Assembly: GCA_002385265.1 (NCBI GenBank)
Contig: DGDD01000072.1
Location: 1-11,287 of the forward strand
Reading direction: 5' to 3'
DNA: 11,287 bases
Source of the DNA: Chitinophagaceae bacterium UBA3961
GTDB lineage: Bacteria > Bacteroidota > Bacteroidia > Chitinophagales > Chitinophagaceae
Shown: piece by piece, positions 1 to 8,081 of the stretch
Layout of the letters: every line of letters starts with the position of its first letter
How positions within the stretch are numbered: position 1 is the first letter of the stretch
Position numbers and translations under genes: made by a program
Notes under the pieces: generated by a model
Told to the model about the DNA's origin: nothing
Databases searched by the model: none
What the model saw: only the letters and a program-made list of their open reading frames with translations

Positions 1-67
1 TAGGAATTAAGAATTAAGAATTAATAATTAAACGGCTGGCAGTCAGGTTGATTGAAATTCGGAGGCT

Positions 68-108
68 AATCTGTGTAAATCCGTTCAAATCTGCGCGAAT
101 CTGTGGTC
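68..108. repeat. Intergenic AAATCTGTG-type repeat block
   Basis: Four imperfect units of about 10 bp, of the type AAATCTGYG, lie head to tail: AATCTGTG at 68, AAATCCGTT at 78, AAATCTGCG at 87 and AATCTGTGG at 98. Read on the other strand this is the CACAGATT/ACGGATTT pattern that I recall as a common intergenic repeat of Bacteroidota genomes; that recollection was not checked by a search. It does not code for anything convincing. It sits about 200 nt beyond the 3' end of the leftmost gene. Confidence 0.6.
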
Positions 109-115
109 AAAAAAA

Positions 116-160
116 TCCGAATTCTCAATTTGATATTTAACCATCGGAATTTTCAATTTG
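116..160. repeat. Short direct repeat, 17 bp, two copies
   Basis: TCCGAATTCTCAATTTG at 116-132 and TCGGAATTTTCAATTTG at 144-160 agree at 15 of 17 positions and are separated by 11 nt. They lie between the two larger repeat blocks. No function is apparent; this may be a local duplication inside a composite repeat. Confidence 0.5.
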
Positions 161-168
161 TTTACTTT

Positions 169-250
169 ACCGCAAAGAAACAAAGAACGCAAAGTTCCGC
201 AAAGAAAACCAATCGACTCCTTCGCGATCTTAGCGGGCTCCGCGGTGAAC
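169..250. repeat. CGCAAAG-type intergenic repeat with complementary ends
   Basis: CGCAAAG occurs three times (171, 188, 198), followed by a block reading CTTCGCGATCTTAGCGG at 220-236. The outer ends ACCGC (169-173) and GCGGT (242-246) are complementary, so the block could fold back on itself. This looks like the CGCAAAG/CTTAGCG family of dispersed intergenic repeats I know from Bacteroidota. A 61-residue reading frame runs across it but only reflects the repeat. Confidence 0.6.
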
Positions 251-257
251 ACCCAAA

Positions 258-270
258 GCAGCGAAGCTGC
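258..270 (-). terminator. Weak hairpin downstream of the leftmost gene
   Basis: GCAGC-GAA-GCTGC forms a perfect 5-bp stem with a 3-nt loop. On the minus strand it lies 45-57 nt past the stop codon of the 315-1238 gene and is followed by TTTGGGTG. It could end the five-gene transcript, but the stem is short and the T tract poor, and it may simply belong to the repeat block next to it. Confidence 0.25.
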
Positions 271-314
271 ACAAACACAATAACTTAAAACTTAACTACT
301 CAAAACTTCTCTTT

Positions 315-1238
315 CTACTTCCTAAACCTTTTCAACAACTTCGCCCAGAACGGTAAATTATTCACCCGAATCGCCGGATAGGTTTCAGGATGTGCGCCGA
401 AGCTACTGTAGAAAAATGCAACATTTCTTTGATCCGATCCTTCGAAATCCAGTGTGAGCCCTTGTTCTGAGTGTTCTTCAATAAATCGGTCAATCAAAAA
501 ATGAGAAGCCCCCATGGTTTTACTATTGGGATGGTTACCCACCAAAATATAATAGGCACGGTTATGCGAAAAGAGGTATACACATGAAGCTACTAAGTCT
601 TTATTCGGACCAAACACGCCACAAGCTTTTGCCTTTTTCTCCTGATAAAGTTTCATGAATAATTTTCGAAAACGATAGTAATCGTGTTCTGTATATTCCT
701 TTCTAATTTCGTTTTGAATTCTTGATAGTTCAATTACTTGATCAACCGAGATATCGTTATTATATGTACAATTGAGTTGTACTGCTTTCTTGATATTACG
801 TTTCACATTGTCTTTGTACCCCTGTTGAATTTCCTGGTAAGATTTGCTTAAGTCTAGAACAAAATTGTTGCGTAAAAGTGATTGACCGCTGGTATGCGGA
901 ACGCCGTTGCCCGGATTTAAATCAATTTCAATGAGTTTGAAATCATCCGGTATTGCGTTGTAGAATTGCTGAATAAGGGTGGGTGGGAAATCTGTTCCAA
1001 AAGCGCCCAAAGCCGCTGTGAATGGGGGTTGGTAGAGATAGTGAATCCCAAATTTGCGGTTCCAAGTAAGTGGCATTACGTATTCATAATCGCCGTATAC
1101 CAATGCATCCCAGTGTTTCGAAATACGATCCAAATAGAACGAATACGCATATATAACACCGTTAGTAGCATTGTCGATACATTGATCCCATTTTTTCACA
1201 TCTAACCGATCTCTGGAAATGAATTTAACGCGACTCAT
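315..1238 (-). CDS. FemAB/GNAT-like acyltransferase family protein
   Basis: This 307-residue cytoplasmic protein has no signal peptide or membrane segment. Its arrangement fits the FemAB-like branch of the GNAT fold (Acetyltransf_6 type): an N-terminal half with YAYSFYLDRIS at 30-40, a basic stretch at about 142-151 (YKDNVKRNIKKA region), and a C-terminal half with LDFEGSD at 263-269 followed by NVAFFYSSFGA at 272-282. The FEGSD...FY..FGA pattern is the part I recognise from uncharacterised Bacteroidota members. FemAB relatives transfer aminoacyl or acyl groups to amino groups of cell-wall precursors, lipids or sugars; the substrate here cannot be read from the sequence. It is the last gene of the cluster, starting 4 nt after the preceding stop, so it is probably co-transcribed. 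Given the sugar transferase in the same operon, N-acylation of an amino sugar is one guess. The ATG at 1238 is the natural start. Confidence 0.7.
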   Translation of the reverse strand: MSRVKFISRDRLDVKKWDQCIDNATNGVIYAYSFYLDRISKHWDALVYGDYEYVMPLTWNRKFGIHYLYQPPFTAALGAFGTDFPPTLIQQFYNAIPDDFKLIEIDLNPGNGVPHTSGQSLLRNNFVLDLSKSYQEIQQGYKDNVKRNIKKAVQLNCTYNNDISVDQVIELSRIQNEIRKEYTEHDYYRFRKLFMKLYQEKKAKACGVFGPNKDLVASCVYLFSHNRAYYILVGNHPNSKTMGASHFLIDRFIEEHSEQGLTLDFEGSDQRNVAFFYSSFGAHPETYPAIRVNNLPFWAKLLKRFRK

Positions 1239-1242
1239 ACAA

Positions 1243-4056
1243 TTATAAAGGTAGCGATTTGCCTAAAAACTTTTTAAGGGTCCAGTGTTGAATGTCGATA
1301 CTAAAACTCAATTTTTTCAAGAATTTGTTTTCTTCCGGAACTGATTTCAGATTATCGGAGAAGAGTTTGCTGTATACCAAGGGGGCATACACATTGATCG
1401 CGCCTTTGAACAGCGATAGTTGCAAACCACCTACGTATAGAAAGCGCGTAGTATTGTTGTTTTTGTCCCAAGCTTCTGCGTAAGTTCCGGCATCCAAAAA
1501 GAGTTTGAGGGGAATGAATTTGGGTATCAAGGCCGGGGGTAGGCTTGTTGTAAAGTTGATAGAAGCGATCCATTTTTCACTGCGACCTTGAAGTCCTTGG
1601 AAAAGGTCGGTTCTTAATTTCAATCCACCGTCGCGCATCATTATTTGCTGGGATGCAAACCCGGTGGTTTCTTCTCTGCCAAAAAAGTAATTACTGTAGG
1701 TATAATCTTCATAGCCTCTTACTGCCGTTAATTTCGGTTGGAAGGCTAATGTGTTGAAAGCCTTGGTGCTAGTACGTTTCCCAATAAATCCAAAACCGGC
1801 AGCAAATACGCGCACATTCATACCACCATATTTCTTATAATTGAAAAAGTAGTTTCCGGTGGCGTTGAGTCGGTAGAAGTCCTTTCCTTGTTGAACTTGT
1901 AATTTTAAGTCGTAAGGGTACAATGCTCTGCTATCACTGAGAGAATAGGTTAATTGTTGAATCGAAGTGAAGCTACGTTTCGTGAGTTCGGGGTGATAAG
2001 TGGTATCCGATTTTCTCAGCACATATTTGAAGCCCGTATTACCCAAAATGAATGCTTTGAATTCGATCCATTGTTCCCTGGTATCTTTGTTCAAACTATT
2101 GCCGAAATACCATTTAAAGCCCGGTACAATTCGAATCACATTGCTGGAAATCGCATTATTCAAACTATCGACACCACTATTGGTGCTAAACTTCATACCC
2201 GATAAACTCCATATTTTCTTATTCCCCGATCCTTCATAGTTGGTATAAGAAAGCCGAACCGCACCATTGAGTGATTTTGATTTGAATCCATACAGTGGCG
2301 CAATCAACCAGTTGAATTTCGTTGGTAACGGGTTGTAATTGTGTAGCAACAACCCGAGTTGTACACCGTCGTAATTGTTGAAACCAAAAGCAGGACTAGC
2401 AGACCAAATATTGTATCGAGGTAAATTGTTGATGTTCTTGAACAGCCCGAATTTTAGTGGGCGATGTGTTGATATGCTATCGGGCGCCGCCGTTCCATTC
2501 AGATAGCTCCAGCTTGCAGCTACTGTTGGACCTCCTTTGGCCTCTAGTATGCGTAGAAAATCTTCCGGTTGTGGATGTTTGTGCTGCCATTTTTGAAAGT
2601 ATTCTTTGAAGACTTCCATCAATTTTTCCTTTCCCATCTTTGCTTCAATGGATTGGAGCCACAAACTTGTTTTACTATACGATAGTACCAAATAGTTGAA
2701 GGGGGTGAGAGAATCGGTAACCGTGTTTATTGGTTGAGATCTTCCAATAAGACTGGTATAATTCAAGATCATTTTTTCGAAATCAGTTCTAGAAGTACCT
2801 GCTTTTTTAGATTCATTTAGAATCATACGATCGAAATAGCTGTTGAGTCCTTCATCTAACCAGGGGTAATCGCGTTCGTTGGAGGCAAGTGCCGATTGGA
2901 ACCAATTGTGTCCGGTTTCATGAATCAAAAGTTCATTCAAATCTGTTTTCGGGCGATCGGTGCGAATGGAAGTAATGGTTGGATATTCCATGCCGCCTTC
3001 TTCTCCAAAAGGAATAGACACGGCTGAAACTACCTGATATGGATATTCGCCAATAAGTTCGGAATGCTTGCGGAGACTATTTTTCATCAACTCAACACTG
3101 CTGTTCCAACCTTCTGCCTCTGAAGGTTCATAGAAACTGGATACTACTACTTCTTTGGACTGTAGCATACAGGTATCTGACTGCACCACCCATTTCTTAC
3201 TGGCAAACCATGCGAAATCGTGAACTTGAGTTTGTTTGTATTCCAGTGTTTTGGATTCTTTAGCACTTGGTATCACCACCATTTTTACAGCCGGTGCTCC
3301 GGGTTTTTTTCGAACGAGAGTAGGTGCCGGCATTTTGAATTGAGCACGAGCATTCAACCATGCTTTTTCTTCTTCATTCTGTAGTAGTCCGGTTGCGGCA
3401 ACAACATAGTTCTTGGGAAGACTGATCTTTACATCATAGTCGGCGAACTCACTGTAATATTCCCCCAATTCCAAATAAGGCATGGGATGCCATCCCTTTG
3501 AATCGTACACTGCTGGTTTTGGGTACCATTGTGTAATGGCAAAGGTTTCATCTTTGTATCCACTTCTTGAAAACCCCGCTGGAAGTTTCACATGAAAGGG
3601 TGTCGTAATTTGTACAGATGCACCCGGTAGGAGTGGCTCGTTCAGGAGTACCTTCACTACATCAATGTACAATGGATGATCAGCAACTTTCAATGTTTGA
3701 TTGTTCGATCTGAAATCGAGCTGATTGATATAACCTCGTTTGTCTTTGTCTGAAAAGTAAAAATCGGTTCTGCCGGTTCTGAGCATTTGCTCGCTAAAGG
3801 CAGTGCGGTCGTTTTTATAGGCATTGGGCCATAGGTGGAACCAGATAAAGCTGAGCGTGTCGGGCGATTGATTTTTATACGTAAGTTTAAGAAATCCGTT
3901 CAATGATTTGTCTTGGTCATTCAAACTTACATCAATGATATAATGAAGTTGTTGCTGCCAATAGGACTGAGCCTTGGCAACACCCAATGATAGCAAGAGT
4001 AAGCAGGTAAGAATGGGGTTTTTCAATTTCAAGTTCTTTTGGGTGGCTTCTTGCAC
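1243..4056 (-). CDS. Secreted M1 metallopeptidase fused to a C-terminal outer-membrane barrel-like domain
   Basis: This 937-residue protein has a signal peptide (hydrophobic core about 14-26, likely cleavage after AKA at 29). Residues 31-520 form a gluzincin M1 peptidase: substrate-binding GGMEYP at 354-359 (GAMEN position) and zinc site HETGH at 379-383, followed by E402 exactly 18 residues later, so all metal ligands and the catalytic Glu are intact. Residues from about 530 to 937 are rich in alternating aromatic and polar strands and contain VRGYED at 789-794 and FLDAG at 853-857, which resemble the VRGF/Y loop and FxDxG strand of Omp85-type barrels. I infer a barrel anchoring the peptidase at the outer membrane. 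The start is GTG at 4056, sharing one base with the preceding TAG stop (TAGTG), which suggests translational coupling. TTG codons at positions 9 or 11 would give a more usual signal-peptide n-region. The first 500 residues are clearly paralogous to the neighbour at 4056-5624. The substrate is unknown. Confidence 0.85.
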   Translation of the reverse strand: MQEATQKNLKLKNPILTCLLLLSLGVAKAQSYWQQQLHYIIDVSLNDQDKSLNGFLKLTYKNQSPDTLSFIWFHLWPNAYKNDRTAFSEQMLRTGRTDFYFSDKDKRGYINQLDFRSNNQTLKVADHPLYIDVVKVLLNEPLLPGASVQITTPFHVKLPAGFSRSGYKDETFAITQWYPKPAVYDSKGWHPMPYLELGEYYSEFADYDVKISLPKNYVVAATGLLQNEEEKAWLNARAQFKMPAPTLVRKKPGAPAVKMVVIPSAKESKTLEYKQTQVHDFAWFASKKWVVQSDTCMLQSKEVVVSSFYEPSEAEGWNSSVELMKNSLRKHSELIGEYPYQVVSAVSIPFGEEGGMEYPTITSIRTDRPKTDLNELLIHETGHNWFQSALASNERDYPWLDEGLNSYFDRMILNESKKAGTSRTDFEKMILNYTSLIGRSQPINTVTDSLTPFNYLVLSYSKTSLWLQSIEAKMGKEKLMEVFKEYFQKWQHKHPQPEDFLRILEAKGGPTVAASWSYLNGTAAPDSISTHRPLKFGLFKNINNLPRYNIWSASPAFGFNNYDGVQLGLLLHNYNPLPTKFNWLIAPLYGFKSKSLNGAVRLSYTNYEGSGNKKIWSLSGMKFSTNSGVDSLNNAISSNVIRIVPGFKWYFGNSLNKDTREQWIEFKAFILGNTGFKYVLRKSDTTYHPELTKRSFTSIQQLTYSLSDSRALYPYDLKLQVQQGKDFYRLNATGNYFFNYKKYGGMNVRVFAAGFGFIGKRTSTKAFNTLAFQPKLTAVRGYEDYTYSNYFFGREETTGFASQQIMMRDGGLKLRTDLFQGLQGRSEKWIASINFTTSLPPALIPKFIPLKLFLDAGTYAEAWDKNNNTTRFLYVGGLQLSLFKGAINVYAPLVYSKLFSDNLKSVPEENKFLKKLSFSIDIQHWTLKKFLGKSLPL

Positions 4057-5624
4057 TATCGAAAATTTCCACGTTTTTTTAATAATTTAAACAGCTCATC
4101 TACATTTTTGCCACTTACTTCTTCTACAATTGCTTTAAAGTCGTCGGGATAAGGGTGTTTGAATTTCCAACGTTCGAAATAGGCCTTAAAAGCGCGGTCC
4201 AAAACGGATTTTCCCAGTGACTTTTCCAGCAAATAGCACCACACTGCTGTTTTCACATAAATAACGGTTCCATAGGCGTCTTTATTGGAAAAGTTTTCAG
4301 AAGAAGTTTCAATGGCTTGTTTGGCGACCAATCGGTTTAGAGCACCGTAGATTCGGTCTAAAAAATCATCTAACTGCAAGTCAGTGATATTAGTTGGCAA
4401 TAGGCTTCCAATATAGCTATTATAGCGGTATTTATTGGCTTCGTACCAAAATTGAAAATAGCTATTCAGCCCCTCATCCATCCATGGATGGGTACGTTCG
4501 TTGGTTGCCAAAACCCCATAAAACCAATTGTGCCCCACTTCATGGGTAATTACGCCATCCAAAAACGGAATTGTTGACTCGGGGCTTGTGATCAGGGTAA
4601 TCATCGGATATTCCATTCCCCCGCTAGAATAATTGGACGGACCCTCTACTATTTGAATTACCGGATAGGGGTAAGGTCCAATTCTATCGCTGTAATAATG
4701 AATCGCACCTTTTCCAAACTCAATAGCCCTGCTCCAGGACTTATCTTGTTTATTTCTTTTGAAAACAAAGAGATCGATTGTACGATTATTGATGACAGCA
4801 GTATCGTGCTCAATTACTATGTTTTTACCTGCAAACCAAGCAAAATCGTGGACCGAATCGGCCTTGAATTGAAGCTGCTTCCTGCCTTGCAACGAAGGGT
4901 AGGGAAGGATGACTGGTGAATTAAGGTGTTTGAAATTGGAGTCTCCAATGATTCGGTAGCGATCTAGCTCTTCTTGGTTTTGAAGCATGCCCGTAGCCCC
5001 AACCACATACTCTTGTGGCAGATCCAAGGTAACATCGAAAGATCCAAACTCACCATAAAATTCTCCTTGGTCTAAATAAGGAAATTGATGCCATCCTTTT
5101 TTATCGTATACCGCCGGTTTGGGATACCATTGGCATGCTATTATTTGATCTTTGGTATATCCGGATCTAGAAAAATAGGGTGGGAGCTGAACGGTAAATG
5201 GGGTTGAAAGAACTGTTTTCATCCCCGGCAATAATGGACTATTTAACTTGAGTAAAAGGATGTCTATATTCGGTTGACGGACGGTTTTGATTTTTTCTCC
5301 ATCTTGTTTAAAGTCCAAGTCATCAATCCAACCTTTTAAGTTGATAGTAATATTTTCTTCTGAAGTCGTTTGTTCTTTTAGTTGGCGGGCTAAAGCGGTG
5401 TTTTGATCTCGGTAGGCATTGGGCCAAATATGGATATAAATTTGATTTAGGGTGTCCGGAGAGTTATTGATGTATTCAATTGATTCAAAACCGGTGATTT
5501 GTTTTTTTACTTCATCCAATCGAGCAGATATGGTGCTATTGACTTCTTGTTGCCAGTAATTGGATTGGCTCCAAGCAGCAAAAGGCAAAATGCAGGCAAG
5601 TATAATTATTAGGTACTGCTTCAT
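4056..5624 (-). CDS. Secreted M1 family metallopeptidase, short paralog
   Basis: This 522-residue protein starts with a clear signal peptide (MKQYLIIILACILPFAAWSQ, cleavage near 19-20) and is probably periplasmic or exported. The mature part begins with NYWQQEVN, matching the YWQQQLHY of the next gene. It carries the M1 signature: GGMEYP at 335-340 and HEVGH at 361-365, with the third zinc ligand E384 18 residues further on; Y456 in the YVKTA segment may be the transition-state tyrosine. The catalytic set is complete, so activity is expected. Shared segments with the downstream paralog include NSPDTL, WPNAYR/K, QWYPKPAVYD and HDFAWFA, showing a tandem duplication. It lacks the roughly 400-residue C-terminal domain of the paralog and ends about 20 residues after the region where that domain would begin. 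ATG at 5624 is the start; the gap to the preceding gene is 26 nt. M1 enzymes usually remove N-terminal residues; the specificity here is unknown. Confidence 0.88.
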   Translation of the reverse strand: MKQYLIIILACILPFAAWSQSNYWQQEVNSTISARLDEVKKQITGFESIEYINNSPDTLNQIYIHIWPNAYRDQNTALARQLKEQTTSEENITINLKGWIDDLDFKQDGEKIKTVRQPNIDILLLKLNSPLLPGMKTVLSTPFTVQLPPYFSRSGYTKDQIIACQWYPKPAVYDKKGWHQFPYLDQGEFYGEFGSFDVTLDLPQEYVVGATGMLQNQEELDRYRIIGDSNFKHLNSPVILPYPSLQGRKQLQFKADSVHDFAWFAGKNIVIEHDTAVINNRTIDLFVFKRNKQDKSWSRAIEFGKGAIHYYSDRIGPYPYPVIQIVEGPSNYSSGGMEYPMITLITSPESTIPFLDGVITHEVGHNWFYGVLATNERTHPWMDEGLNSYFQFWYEANKYRYNSYIGSLLPTNITDLQLDDFLDRIYGALNRLVAKQAIETSSENFSNKDAYGTVIYVKTAVWCYLLEKSLGKSVLDRAFKAYFERWKFKHPYPDDFKAIVEEVSGKNVDELFKLLKKRGNFR

Positions 5625-5650
5625 GGCACTGTTTCAGCTATTAAAATACA

Positions 5651-7066
5651 CTATTTGCCCTTACCTAGGAAGATGATTCGAAGGGTGTAGATCATTATTT
5701 TTAGGTCGAGGGCGAGTGAGATATTGTCGATGTAAATAAGGTCGAATTTCATTCGCTCAATCATTTCTTCCACGTTTTCGGCATAGCCAAATTGAACCAT
5801 TCCCCAAGAGGTGATGCCGGGTTTTACTTTCAATAAATATTTGAAGTAGGGTGATTTTTGCTGAATCTGTTCAATGTAATAGGCACGTTCGGGTCTAGGG
5901 CCCACTAAACTCATTTCTCCTTTTAAAACATTCCATAATTGGGGCAATTCATCGAGGCGCCATTTTCGCATGGTTTTGCCCCAGGTGGTGATGCGTTGAT
6001 CTCCATCACTGCTCAACCGAGGACCATTCGGTTCTGCTTCTTTTACCATCGACCGAAACTTGTAGATATAAAAAGGCTTGCCTTTGTAGCCGATGCGTTC
6101 CTGTGAATAAAGAATGGGTCCCGCTGACGATAGACGCACGCGGATGGCGGTATACAGCAGCAGCGGACTTAAAAGAATCAAACCAAGTAGGGCTATCACC
6201 ACATCAATCACTTGCTTAATGTTTTGCTGCCAGTTGGGCATTAAGCCCAGTTGAATGTCCATCAACACCGCACCCAATACATTACTGGTCTTTACCGAGC
6301 CGGAGAGGATGTCGAGAAAGTCGGGAAGAATTTTGATGTCAACATCCAAATCATTCAGGCGATTGATGAGGGCAAGAACAAGATCCTTATCTGTTTTCTC
6401 AAGTGCAATCACCACTAGTTTTATTTTCTGACTGGCAACTATGGATTCCAGTTCGTCGAGACTACCCAAATTGGGTAAAAAGTCTTGGATGCCATTGATA
6501 GGACCGGGTCCTGAGAGAAAGCCAACAAAACGGTGTCCGGTTTTTCTGAGGTCTAAAACCGATTCGTGGTAAACTTTGGTAGCAAGTGCATCACTGCCAA
6601 GGATCAATGTATTGAATTGAACCGCGCCTGTCTCCAGTTGATTTTTAGTTCTATTGAGAATCAATCTACGCACCCACCAGGTGAAAAGAAATTGAGCAAA
6701 GAGGTAGATGGTATATGCTTTATAATAGTAGGTATAATTGTGTTGGGGGTCGTTGATTACAATTAAAAAGAAGATGATAGTGCCGCCAATTATACTACTC
6801 AACAGGCTCATACCGAATTCGGTGAGCCTTGATTTGTTGTAAAGCGACCGATAAGCTCCCAGTATCGCATGAAACATGATCCACCCGATAGGAATGGTTG
6901 CAATACCCATCCAAAATCGATTGTTTAAGAATAGATTGTGTTTTAAGAAAATGGGCTCTTGAAGTAAATAGCGGCGAGATACATACAATACAAACCATGC
7001 GAGTATGGCGGCGATATAATCGCCCAGCACGTACCAACTGATATGTAATTGTTTTTTATGCTCCAT
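5651..7066 (-). CDS. Polyprenyl-phosphate sugar-1-phosphate transferase (WcaJ/WbaP-type)
   Basis: This 471-residue membrane enzyme transfers a sugar-1-phosphate from a UDP-sugar to undecaprenyl phosphate, the first step in building an exopolysaccharide or O-antigen unit. It has four predicted N-terminal membrane segments (about 12-30, 52-70, 88-105, 115-133), a Rossmann-like middle domain (about 150-260; FNTLILGSDALA near 151-162) and a further hydrophobic segment at 286-308 leading into the catalytic bacterial sugar transferase domain. That domain has KFRSM at 336-340, the Asp-Glu dyad D372-E373 in LDELPQLWNV, GPRPE at 389-393 and PGITS at 416-420, all intact. The open frame continues upstream to 7147, but that would overlap the preceding gene by 74 nt; the ATG at 7066, 7 nt after that gene's stop, is preferred. 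Which sugar it uses cannot be told. No polymerase, flippase or glycosyltransferases lie in this window, so the rest of the pathway must be elsewhere. Confidence 0.9.
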   Translation of the reverse strand: MEHKKQLHISWYVLGDYIAAILAWFVLYVSRRYLLQEPIFLKHNLFLNNRFWMGIATIPIGWIMFHAILGAYRSLYNKSRLTEFGMSLLSSIIGGTIIFFLIVINDPQHNYTYYYKAYTIYLFAQFLFTWWVRRLILNRTKNQLETGAVQFNTLILGSDALATKVYHESVLDLRKTGHRFVGFLSGPGPINGIQDFLPNLGSLDELESIVASQKIKLVVIALEKTDKDLVLALINRLNDLDVDIKILPDFLDILSGSVKTSNVLGAVLMDIQLGLMPNWQQNIKQVIDVVIALLGLILLSPLLLYTAIRVRLSSAGPILYSQERIGYKGKPFYIYKFRSMVKEAEPNGPRLSSDGDQRITTWGKTMRKWRLDELPQLWNVLKGEMSLVGPRPERAYYIEQIQQKSPYFKYLLKVKPGITSWGMVQFGYAENVEEMIERMKFDLIYIDNISLALDLKIMIYTLRIIFLGKGK

Positions 7067-7073
7067 ACCACGG

Positions 7074-8054
7074 CTACGCGAGTAAACTGTTTTGTTTGAT
7101 TTTTGCCAGAATTTGATGGGCAATGTCCATTGCTCTAAAACCGGCAACTTCGTCTACTGGGGTAGGGGTATTGTTTACAATGGCATCACGGAAGCGTTCC
7201 AATTCCATTTTGATGGCATTCACTTCGGGAATCTGAGGATTCGCAACGGCTACGGTCTTCTTTCCACCGTTCGGCGTTTCTAAATCGAAGGTGAATGCCT
7301 CGTCGGTATCGTCCTCCGTTTTTTGTTTGATGATCTCCGTTTTCTTATTGAGAAAGTCGATGCCGATATAAGCGTCTTTTTGGAAGAGGCGCATTTTGCG
7401 CATCTTCTTCATTGAAATTCTACTTGAAGTAAGGTTAGCTACACAGCCGTTGTTGAATTCGATGCGAACGTTGGCAATATCAGGCGTTTCTGTCATCACC
7501 GCCACACCGCTGGCAGAAATATTCTTCACCTCGCTTTTTACAATGCTTAGAATAATGTCGATATCATGGATCATCAAATCCAAAATAACGCTCACTTCAG
7601 TACCTCTTGGATTGAACTGTGCCAAGCGGTGCACTTCCATAAAAAGGGGATTGAGCTTATGATTCTGTAAGGCTAGGAAGGCTGGGTTGAAACGCTCCAC
7701 ATGCCCAACTTGTAATTTCACGTTTGACTCTTTCACCAGTTTCACGAGGTCGCGCGCTTCCTCCATGGTATCGGCTAGGGGCTTCTCTACAAAAACATGT
7801 TTTCCTCTTTTGATGGCGGCTACACAAAGTTGGTGGTGGAAATTGGTGGGGGCCACAATATCTACGGCATCACAAAGCTCGATCAACTCTTCCGCATTCA
7901 GGTACCTGGGAATTTGGTAAGTCGCTTCCACAAGCTTAGCATTTTCATCGTTTGGATCGAAAAATCCAACTACCTCAACGCCACTGATTTCTTTCCAGTT
8001 ATTTAAATGAAACTTTCCAAGATGGCCTACACCCAGAATTCCTATTTTAAGCAT
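7074..8054 (-). CDS. Gfo/Idh/MocA family NAD(P)-dependent oxidoreductase
   Basis: This 326-residue cytoplasmic protein has the family's two-domain plan: an N-terminal Rossmann fold with GVGHLG at 8-13, the EKP motif at 90-92 (the lysine is usually catalytic), and a C-terminal alpha/beta domain with GHVERFNPA at 117-125 and the active-site segment D159...H163-D164 (LDLMIHDID). Length is normal for the family. Such enzymes oxidise or reduce hydroxyl groups on sugars, inositols or nucleotide sugars. Lying 7 nt upstream of a sugar-phosphate transferase, a role in making or modifying a UDP-sugar (for example a 3-dehydrogenase of an N-acetylhexosamine or its uronate) is plausible but not shown. It is the first gene of the five-gene cluster. 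ATG at 8054 is the start, with a promoter-like TATATTTG 18 nt upstream and no clear Shine-Dalgarno sequence. Confidence 0.88.
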   Translation of the reverse strand: MLKIGILGVGHLGKFHLNNWKEISGVEVVGFFDPNDENAKLVEATYQIPRYLNAEELIELCDAVDIVAPTNFHHQLCVAAIKRGKHVFVEKPLADTMEEARDLVKLVKESNVKLQVGHVERFNPAFLALQNHKLNPLFMEVHRLAQFNPRGTEVSVILDLMIHDIDIILSIVKSEVKNISASGVAVMTETPDIANVRIEFNNGCVANLTSSRISMKKMRKMRLFQKDAYIGIDFLNKKTEIIKQKTEDDTDEAFTFDLETPNGGKKTVAVANPQIPEVNAIKMELERFRDAIVNNTPTPVDEVAGFRAMDIAHQILAKIKQNSLLA

Positions 8055-8072
8055 GGTAACGTGTTATAGCTA

Positions 8073-8080
8073 CAAATATA
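8073..8080 (-). promoter_or_regulatory. Candidate -7 element of the five-gene operon
   Basis: The minus strand reads TATATTTG here, a perfect match to the Bacteroidota -7 consensus TAnnTTTG, 18 nt before the ATG at 8054. A start point 5-7 nt beyond it would leave a leader of roughly 12 nt. I find no matching -33 TTTG at normal spacing: the nearest, TTTTTG at 8090-8095, lies in the loop and stem of the terminator and is too close. The call rests on the -7 match and its position alone. Confidence 0.4.
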
Positions 8081-8081
8081 A

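Noticed and set aside
103..288. 61-codon plus-strand frame at the left edge
   Set aside because: It runs straight through the repeat blocks and its residues simply translate those repeats; no start context or family resemblance.
1352..1573. Alternative minus-strand frame within the barrel region of the long peptidase, as a sign of frameshift
   Set aside because: The main frame is uninterrupted to residue 937 with sensible barrel-like sequence throughout; the other frame is a shadow.
7067..7147. N-terminal extension of the sugar transferase up to 7147
   Set aside because: It would overlap the upstream oxidoreductase by 74 nt and puts a non-conserved polar stretch before the first membrane segment; the ATG at 7066 fits operon spacing.
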